Shown here piece by piece: positions 59,321-64,000 of a stretch of 64,000 nucleotides of DNA. The notes under the pieces were generated by a model, which saw only the letters and a list, made by a program, of their open reading frames with translations, was not told the origin of the DNA and searched no databases. Both the position numbers and the translations under genes were made by a program. Numbering within the stretch: the stretch's first letter is position 1; each line of letters opens with the position of its first letter. This DNA is from Asticcacaulis aquaticus (GTDB taxonomy: Bacteria > Pseudomonadota > Alphaproteobacteria > Caulobacterales > Caulobacteraceae), in contig NZ_JAQQKX010000004.1 of the NCBI RefSeq assembly GCF_028550415.1, positions 124,001 through 188,000 of the forward strand. The letters are read 5' to 3'.

Positions 59321-61348
59321 ATGATCGGGGTTCCCCCTTCCGAAGCCAGCCCATCTTCCGGGGCTTCGGACACCACCGGCACGACCGGCGAAGCGGACAA
59401 AGGCGCCGCACACAAATCCGCACATCACGAGTCGAACGGACAGCACAGCAACGGGCATCATGCCGGTTTCTGGGCTTTGGCCATCGGGTCGGTCGGCGTG
59501 GTGTTCGGCGATATCGGCACCTCGCCGCTCTACGCCTTCAAGGAAGCCCTGGCCGCCGCCGCCCATGATGGGGTGACGCGCTCGGAAATCCTCGGCGTCG
59601 TGTCGCTGGCCCTGTGGGCGATGATCCTCGTCGTGACGGTGAAATATGTCGGCTTCATCATGCGCGCCGACAACAAGGGCGAAGGCGGGGTCCTGTCGCT
59701 CATGGCCCTGGCCCAGCGCGCCATCGGCAAGCGCACGGCCATCGTCTTTACACTCGGCATCATCGGCGCGGCGCTGTTCTACGGCGACGCGGTGATCACC
59801 CCCGCCATGTCGGTGCTGTCGGCGGTCGAGGGTCTGCGCACCATTCCGGCGCTCGAAGGCCGTATCTCAACCGAGATGGTTCTCCTCATCGCGGGTGTCA
59901 TGCTGATCGGCCTGTTCAGCTTCCAGAGCAAGGGCACGGCCAAGGTCGGCCTGCTGTTCGGACCGGTCTGTCTCGTCTGGTTCACCGTCATGGCCGTCCT
60001 TGGCGTCATGCAGTTCGCCGGTCGTCCGGAAATCCTGATCGCCATCAATCCGTGGTACGCGGTCGAGTTCCTGATGGAGCACGGTCTGGCCGGGTTCATC
60101 GTACTGGGCGCGGTGTTCCTGACGGTGACCGGGGCCGAGGCCCTGACCGCCGATATGGGCCATTTCGGGCGCTGGCCGATTCAGGCCGCCTGGCTGTTCT
60201 TCGTTCTGCCCTGTCTGGCGCTCAACTATCTGGGTCAGGGTGCCTTGGCGCTCAACGTCCTATCGGCGTCTCAGGCGTCGGGCGCGCCGTTCGAGGAACT
60301 GAACTGGTTCTTCGAAATGGCCCCGCTGGCGCTGCGTTTGCCGCTGGTCCTGCTGGCCGGTCTGGCCACCGTCGTCGCCTCGCAAGCCGTTATCACCGGT
60401 GCGTTCTCCCTGACGCAGCAGGCGATCCAGCTCGGTCTTCTGCCGCGCCTGAACGTCAAGCGGACCTCGGAAACGCAGGAAGGCCAGATATTCGTGCCGC
60501 AGCTCAATTCGATGCTGCTGGTCGGCGTCATGGTTGTCATGGTCACCTTCCAGACCTCGTCGGCTCTGGCCCATGCCTATGGTTTGGCCGTCACCGGCAC
60601 CATGGTCGTCACGACGCTGATGGCGGCCATCGTCATGCGTCAGATGTGGAAATGGGGCTGGCCGCGCGTACTGGCCTTCATCATTCCCTTCGCCATCCTC
60701 GACCTCGCCTTCCTCAGCGCCAACATGCTGCGCTTCTTCTCCGGCGGCTGGTTGCCAGTGCTGATCGGAGCGTGCCTGTTCACCGTCATGGCGACGTGGG
60801 TACGCGGTTCGCACATCCTGCTCGATAAGTCCCGCCGCGACAGCGTCTCGCTGACCGACCTTGCCGACATGCTCAAGAGCCGCCCGCCGCACCGCGTGTC
60901 GGGCACGGCGATTTTCCTGACCTCGGACCCCGACGTCGCCCCGGTCGCCCTGATGCACAATCTCAAGCACAACAAGGTGCTGCACGAGAAGAACATCATC
61001 CTGACCGTCCACACCAAAAGCATTCCGCGCGTCAACGAGTCCGAACGCATCACCATCGAGTCGCTCAATGACGACTTCAAGAAGCTGACGGTCAGCTACG
61101 GCTTCATGGAAAGCCCGAACCTGCCCAAGGCGCTGGGCATCTGCCGCAAGCAGGGCCTTAAGTTCGACATCATGGCGACCTCGTTTTTCCTCGGCCGTCG
61201 CTCAGTGGTGGCCTCGGCCAATTCGGGGATGCCGCTGTGGCAGGACCGGCTATATATCTTCCTGATGCGCAACGCGACCAACCCGACGGAGTTCTTCCAT
61301 ATCCCGCCGGGCCGGGTGGTGGAATTAGGCACTCAAGTCAGCGTTTGA
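59321..61348 (+). CDS. kup: Low-affinity potassium transporter Kup
   Basis: Kup imports K+ by proton symport. The 675-residue protein starts with a His- and Gly-rich cytosolic tail (HKSAHHESNGQHSNGHH, about residues 35-51), then the signature VVFGDIGTSPLYAFKEALAAA with about 12 membrane segments, and a C-terminal cytosolic domain (RIPRVNESERITIESLNDDFKKLTVSYGFMESPNLPKAL... FFLGRRSVVASANSGMPLWQDRLYIFLMRNATNPTEFFHIPPGRVVELGTQV). The ATG before IGVPPSE is preferred because CAGGAGAG lies six bases upstream. A longer frame exists but adds 22 basic residues. Two hairpins follow. Confidence 0.97.
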   Translation: MIGVPPSEASPSSGASDTTGTTGEADKGAAHKSAHHESNGQHSNGHHAGFWALAIGSVGVVFGDIGTSPLYAFKEALAAAAHDGVTRSEILGVVSLALWAMILVVTVKYVGFIMRADNKGEGGVLSLMALAQRAIGKRTAIVFTLGIIGAALFYGDAVITPAMSVLSAVEGLRTIPALEGRISTEMVLLIAGVMLIGLFSFQSKGTAKVGLLFGPVCLVWFTVMAVLGVMQFAGRPEILIAINPWYAVEFLMEHGLAGFIVLGAVFLTVTGAEALTADMGHFGRWPIQAAWLFFVLPCLALNYLGQGALALNVLSASQASGAPFEELNWFFEMAPLALRLPLVLLAGLATVVASQAVITGAFSLTQQAIQLGLLPRLNVKRTSETQEGQIFVPQLNSMLLVGVMVVMVTFQTSSALAHAYGLAVTGTMVVTTLMAAIVMRQMWKWGWPRVLAFIIPFAILDLAFLSANMLRFFSGGWLPVLIGACLFTVMATWVRGSHILLDKSRRDSVSLTDLADMLKSRPPHRVSGTAIFLTSDPDVAPVALMHNLKHNKVLHEKNIILTVHTKSIPRVNESERITIESLNDDFKKLTVSYGFMESPNLPKALGICRKQGLKFDIMATSFFLGRRSVVASANSGMPLWQDRLYIFLMRNATNPTEFFHIPPGRVVELGTQVSV

Positions 61349-61349
61349 T

Positions 61350-61440
61350 CATGGGGGAAAAGGATTTTCCCCCATGTGCCCCCTTTTCAATATCGTGAAA
61401 AAGTCTCTCGGGGCGGCCCGTCGAGACTTTTTCTCTTTTT
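61350..61440 (+). terminator. Two consecutive hairpins after kup
   Basis: CATGGGGGAAAA and TTTTCCCCCATG (61350-61376, 3-nt loop) form a perfect hairpin directly after the kup stop. A second stem GAAAAAGTCTC and GAGACTTTTTC (61397-61433) is followed by TCTTTTT and is the likely transcription terminator. Confidence 0.85.
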
Positions 61441-61446
61441 AGCTAA

Positions 61447-61482
61447 GCAAGTTTGTTTGCCGATAGCGACAAACAAACTTGC
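61447..61482 (+). promoter_or_regulatory. Hairpin in the argG leader region
   Basis: GCAAGTTTGTTTG (61447-61459) and CAAACAAACTTGC (61470-61482) form a perfect 13-bp stem with a 10-nt loop, 68 bp before the argG start. It has no U tract, so it may be an operator or leader structure rather than a terminator. An ArgR site was not recognised. Confidence 0.6.
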
Positions 61483-61550
61483 ATCGTAGCCCCTCTGGTC
61501 TTAAACGCGCGGACAATAGTTTTCGCCCCCCAACCGGAGTGGTTTGCCTT

Positions 61551-62792
61551 ATGACCTCCCCCGCTGAAAAGCCCGTCAAGAAAGTCGTCCTCGCCTATTC
61601 GGGCGGTCTGGACACCTCGATCATCCTGAAGTGGCTGCAAACCGAATACGGCGCCGAAGTCGTCACCTTCACCGCCGACCTCGGTCAGGGCGAAGAGCTG
61701 GAACCGGCGCGCAAAAAGGCCGAACTGCTCGGCATCAAGCCGGAAAACATCTATATCGAAGACCTGCGCGAAGAGTTCGTGCGCGACTTCGTCTTCCCGA
61801 TGTTCCGCGCCAACACGGTCTATGAAGGCCAGTACCTGCTCGGCACCTCGATCGCCCGCCCGCTGATCGCCAAGAAGCAGATCGAAATCGCCCGCAAGGT
61901 CGGCGCCGACGCCGTCTGCCACGGCGCGACGGGTAAGGGCAACGATCAGGTCCGTTTCGAGCTGGGCTACTATGGCCTTGAGCCCGACATCCGCGTCATC
62001 GCCCCGTGGCGCGAATGGGACTTCGCCTCGCGCGAATCCCTGCTGGCCTTTGCCGAACAGCACCAGATCCCCATCGCCAAGGACAAGCGCGGCGACGCGC
62101 CGTTCTCGGTCGACGCCAACCTGCTGCACTCGTCTTCCGAAGGCAAGGTGCTGGAAGACCCGGCGGTCGAAGCCCCGGAATTCGTCTATCAGCGCACCAT
62201 CGCCCCGGAAGCCGCGCCGGATACCCCGACCGTCTTCACCATCGACTTCGAAAAAGGCGATCCGGTCGCCATCGACGGCGAAGCCCTGTCGCCTGCCGCC
62301 CTGCTCACCAAGCTGAACCAGCTCGGCCACGACAACGGCGTCGGTCGTCTGGACCTGGTTGAGAACCGCTTCGTCGGCATGAAGTCGCGCGGCGTCTATG
62401 AGACCCCCGGCGGCACGATCCTGCTGGCCGCCCACCGCGGCATCGAGTCGATCACGCTGGACCGTGGGGCCATGCACCTGAAGGACGAGCTGATGCCGAA
62501 ATATGCGTCGCTGGTCTATAACGGTTTCTGGTTCTCGCCCGAGCGCGAAATGCTGCAAGCCGCCATCGACTATTCTCAGGCCAAGGTCACCGGCCGCGTC
62601 ACAGTGAAGCTCTACAAGGGCAACACGACGATCATCGGCCGCGAAAGCCCCTATTCGCTGTACGATCAGGATCTGGTCACCTTCGAAGAAGGCAAGGTCG
62701 CCTACGATCACCGCGACGCGGCGGGCTTCATCAAGCTCAACGCCCTTCGCCTTCGTGTCGCCGCTAAGCGTGACGCACGTGACGCGAAATAG
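61551..62792 (+). CDS. argG: Argininosuccinate synthase
   Basis: ArgG joins citrulline and aspartate with ATP in arginine synthesis. The 413-residue protein has the ATP pyrophosphatase motif [18 protein letters not shown] at the N terminus, [44 protein letters not shown] and the C-terminal [39 protein letters not shown]. Length matches the type I family. The ATG before TSPAEK is chosen as the N terminus aligns there; the frame extends further upstream without matching. A strong terminator follows. Confidence 0.98.
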   Translation: MTSPAEKPVKKVVLAYSGGLDTSIILKWLQTEYGAEVVTFTADLGQGEELEPARKKAELLGIKPENIYIEDLREEFVRDFVFPMFRANTVYEGQYLLGTSIARPLIAKKQIEIARKVGADAVCHGATGKGNDQVRFELGYYGLEPDIRVIAPWREWDFASRESLLAFAEQHQIPIAKDKRGDAPFSVDANLLHSSSEGKVLEDPAVEAPEFVYQRTIAPEAAPDTPTVFTIDFEKGDPVAIDGEALSPAALLTKLNQLGHDNGVGRLDLVENRFVGMKSRGVYETPGGTILLAAHRGIESITLDRGAMHLKDELMPKYASLVYNGFWFSPEREMLQAAIDYSQAKVTGRVTVKLYKGNTTIIGRESPYSLYDQDLVTFEEGKVAYDHRDAAGFIKLNALRLRVAAKRDARDAK

Positions 62793-62915
62793 TTATGGGG
62801 TTTGGGGCCTGCGGCCCCAAGTCTTATCTTCAGAGAAAAACCCCTTCGGTTTTCCGAAGGGGTTTTTCTTTGAGTAACGGTTTCGTGGGGTCACGGACCC
62901 CACACCCCATAACTT
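62791..62915. terminator. Compound bidirectional terminator between argG and the toxin gene
   Basis: At the centre is a perfect stem AGAAAAACCCCTTCGG and CCGAAGGGGTTTTTCT (62834-62869) with a 4-nt loop. A smaller stem TTGGGGCC/GGCCCCAA is at 62802-62820. The outer sequences AGTTATGGGG and CCCCATAACT (62791-62800 and 62906-62915) are inverted repeats. Confidence 0.85.
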
Positions 62916-63229
62916 TAATCGGAGAGTATCGCCCACCATTCGCGTGAGGCATGAAGGACGCGGACAATCGAAACGCCGTTCGCTTCAGGAATGTAGAACA
63001 CACGCCAGTTTTCAAAGTCTTTGATACGCCAGACGCGCATGTCTTTCAAAATCGCCGCTTCAAGATCAAGTCGACGACCCGAAGCCGGAAATTCAGCCAG
63101 TTCAGCGAATGTCGTCTCCGCGTTTTCCAGAAAACGGTCTGCCGTTGCCATCCCGGCCTCTTCGGCCAGATAGACAAAATGCTCGACAAGGTCGCGACGC
63201 GCACTTTCGCGCTTGCGGACAACCGGCAT
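62915..63229 (-). CDS. parE: ParE/RelE-family toxin
   Basis: The 104-residue protein matches the ParE/RelE-type fold: MPVVRKRESARRDLVEHFVYLAEEAGMATADRFLENAETTFAELAEFPASGRRL, then RVWRIKDFENWRVFYIPEANGVSIVRVLHASREW. The R-x-(W/F)..R-x-(F/Y)-Y pattern and the C-terminal VLH(A/G) are characteristic. ParE toxins poison DNA gyrase; RelE relatives cut mRNA, and the closeness to ParE is inferred from length and antitoxin type. Its ATG overlaps the antitoxin stop (TGATG). It is convergent with argG. Confidence 0.88.
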   Translation of the reverse strand: MPVVRKRESARRDLVEHFVYLAEEAGMATADRFLENAETTFAELAEFPASGRRLDLEAAILKDMRVWRIKDFENWRVFYIPEANGVSIVRVLHASREWWAILSD

Positions 63230-63489
63230 CAGGGCTTGCTCTGCTTCAATGCCAGCCGCGCCATCGCCTCTTTCCGAATATCGGCCCAGTCACTGGCTTG
63301 GAACTCTGATTCCGGCGACGCCAAACCCTCCATCAGCAAGGCTTCAAGTCGTGCCTCTGCCTTGCGCTTTTCATCGGCGCGGATCAGTTCACGGACATAT
63401 TCGCTAACGCTGCTGTAACGACCTTCGGCAATCTGACCATCGACGAATTGCTTTAAGGGTTCGGGCAGCGAAATATTCATGCTCTGCAT
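63229..63489 (-). CDS. parD: ParD-family antitoxin
   Basis: The 86-residue protein begins with the ribbon-helix-helix motif MNISLPEPLKQFVDGQIAEGRYSSVSEYVRELIRADEKRK, typical of ParD/CopG antitoxins that bind their own promoter. The C-terminal helix binds the toxin. The start is the ATG before QSMN, with AGGAG about eight bases upstream. Its stop codon overlaps the toxin start by one base, so the two are coupled. A palindrome upstream (63514-63530) is the likely autoregulatory site. Confidence 0.9.
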   Translation of the reverse strand: MQSMNISLPEPLKQFVDGQIAEGRYSSVSEYVRELIRADEKRKAEARLEALLMEGLASPESEFQASDWADIRKEAMARLALKQSKP

Positions 63490-63513
63490 CGTTAGGCTCC
63501 TGTAAAACCTATC

Positions 63514-63540
63514 ATGCCATTAAATGGCATAAATTGCCAT
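63514..63540. promoter_or_regulatory. Palindromic operator of the toxin-antitoxin pair
   Basis: ATGCCATT-A-AATGGCAT (63514-63530) is a perfect 8-bp-arm palindrome, 25 bp before the antitoxin start codon, and a third TGCCAT half-site follows at 63535-63540. This fits repeated half-sites bound by a ribbon-helix-helix antitoxin. Confidence 0.65.
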
Positions 63541-63588
63541 CAATACCCACACATTGAATCTTTGCACCCTGCCCGGCACACCGGAGGC

Positions 63589-64000
63589 ATGGGCACTGCA
63601 TTCAATATACTGATCAACGGTAAGGCCGGGACCGTCCTCAATATGGGCCAGCCCGCCATCGAAGCCGCCATCGAGGCCAGCGGCATGGCCGTTGCCGAAC
63701 TCTGCTTTTCCGAACCCGACGACATGGAAGCCAATCTGGTGCGCTTTGCCAAAAGCGATACGCCCCTGCTGGTTGGCGGCGGCGACGGCACCCTGCGCTC
63801 GTGCGCGGTATCCCTGAGCAAAAAGAGCAAGGCGTTTGGCATCCTGCCGTTCGGCACCATGAACCTGCTGGCCAAGGACCTGTCGATCGATACGCTTCAG
63901 GCGGCCCTGTCCAAATACGCCGAAGGGGCAATTGAGACCGCCATCGACGCCGGTTTTGTCAATGACGAGATGTTCCTGTGCTGCGCCTCGATCGGCACCA
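63589..64000 (+). CDS. Diacylglycerol kinase-type lipid kinase (5' part, runs off the edge)
   Basis: Only the first 137 codons lie in the window, with no stop. The product shows the DAGK catalytic domain: FNILINGKAGTVLN near the start, LLVGGGDGTLRSCAVSLSKKSKAFGILPFGTMNLLAKDL, i.e. the nucleotide-binding GGGDGTL and the second glycine-rich loop. Such enzymes phosphorylate diacylglycerol or related lipids. The start at the ATG is supported by GGAGG, but it is only one base away, so the initiation site is uncertain. It is divergent from the toxin-antitoxin pair and may share the regulatory region. Confidence 0.75.
   Translation, partial: MGTAFNILINGKAGTVLNMGQPAIEAAIEASGMAVAELCFSEPDDMEANLVRFAKSDTPLLVGGGDGTLRSCAVSLSKKSKAFGILPFGTMNLLAKDLSIDTLQAALSKYAEGAIETAIDAGFVNDEMFLCCASIGT

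Overview
The window looks like chromosomal DNA of an alphaproteobacterium, most likely a member of the Caulobacterales close to Asticcacaulis or Caulobacter. This is inferred from the moderately high GC content, the TonB-dependent receptors, the hrcA-grpE pair, the mutS-glnD and murJ-trpS neighbourhoods, and an alphaproteobacterial-type heat-shock promoter in front of dnaK. No database search was possible. About 61 protein genes are supported. I found no rRNA, tRNA, CRISPR array, phage or insertion sequence.

Layout: 0-5 kb holds an SPFH membrane protein, the translation genes trmD-rplS, a TonB receptor and a lipoprotein. 5-8 kb holds small genes, including an overlapping pentapeptide-repeat/unknown/UPF0178 operon. 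8-12 kb carries coaBC-dut, dapB and two tandem paralogous secreted proteins. 12-19 kb is the chaperone region: dnaK-dnaJ, then grpE and hrcA, with a dienelactone hydrolase and a secreted protein between them. 19-25 kb mixes small membrane genes, a GH43 glycosidase, rph, a DUF2975/XRE pair, rdgB, an alpha/beta hydrolase and a PCu(A)C copper chaperone. 25-40 kb contains trpS, murJ, a RibD-like reductase, a second TonB receptor, glnD, mutS and maeB. 39.5-55.5 kb is a long minus-strand run: htpX, rsmB, rpe, a heparinase-like protein, purH, hemW, rsmI, yraN, gshB, comM, a hybrid histidine kinase and an AmpG-like transporter. 55.5-64 kb holds pyrF, marC-like, an SDR, an Rrf2 regulator, kup, argG, a ParDE-type toxin-antitoxin pair and the start of a lipid kinase.

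Most genes are housekeeping: protein folding, nucleotide pool cleaning (dut, rdgB), mismatch repair, nitrogen signalling (glnD), cell-wall synthesis and recycling (murJ, AmpG), glutathione, haem, CoA, lysine, purine, pyrimidine and arginine synthesis. The accessory layer consists of the two TonB receptors, GH43, the hydrolases and the toxin-antitoxin pair.

The most unusual DNA is not coding. Eight large palindromic elements of related types sit only between genes. A perfect-period array of four 56-bp units, each able to form a two-part hairpin, lies between the Rrf2 gene and kup. Two exact DnaA-box sequences flank an AT-rich gap near gshB. I saw no clear new multi-gene defence or metabolic system; the best candidates for new biology are these repeats and the overlapping pentapeptide operon.
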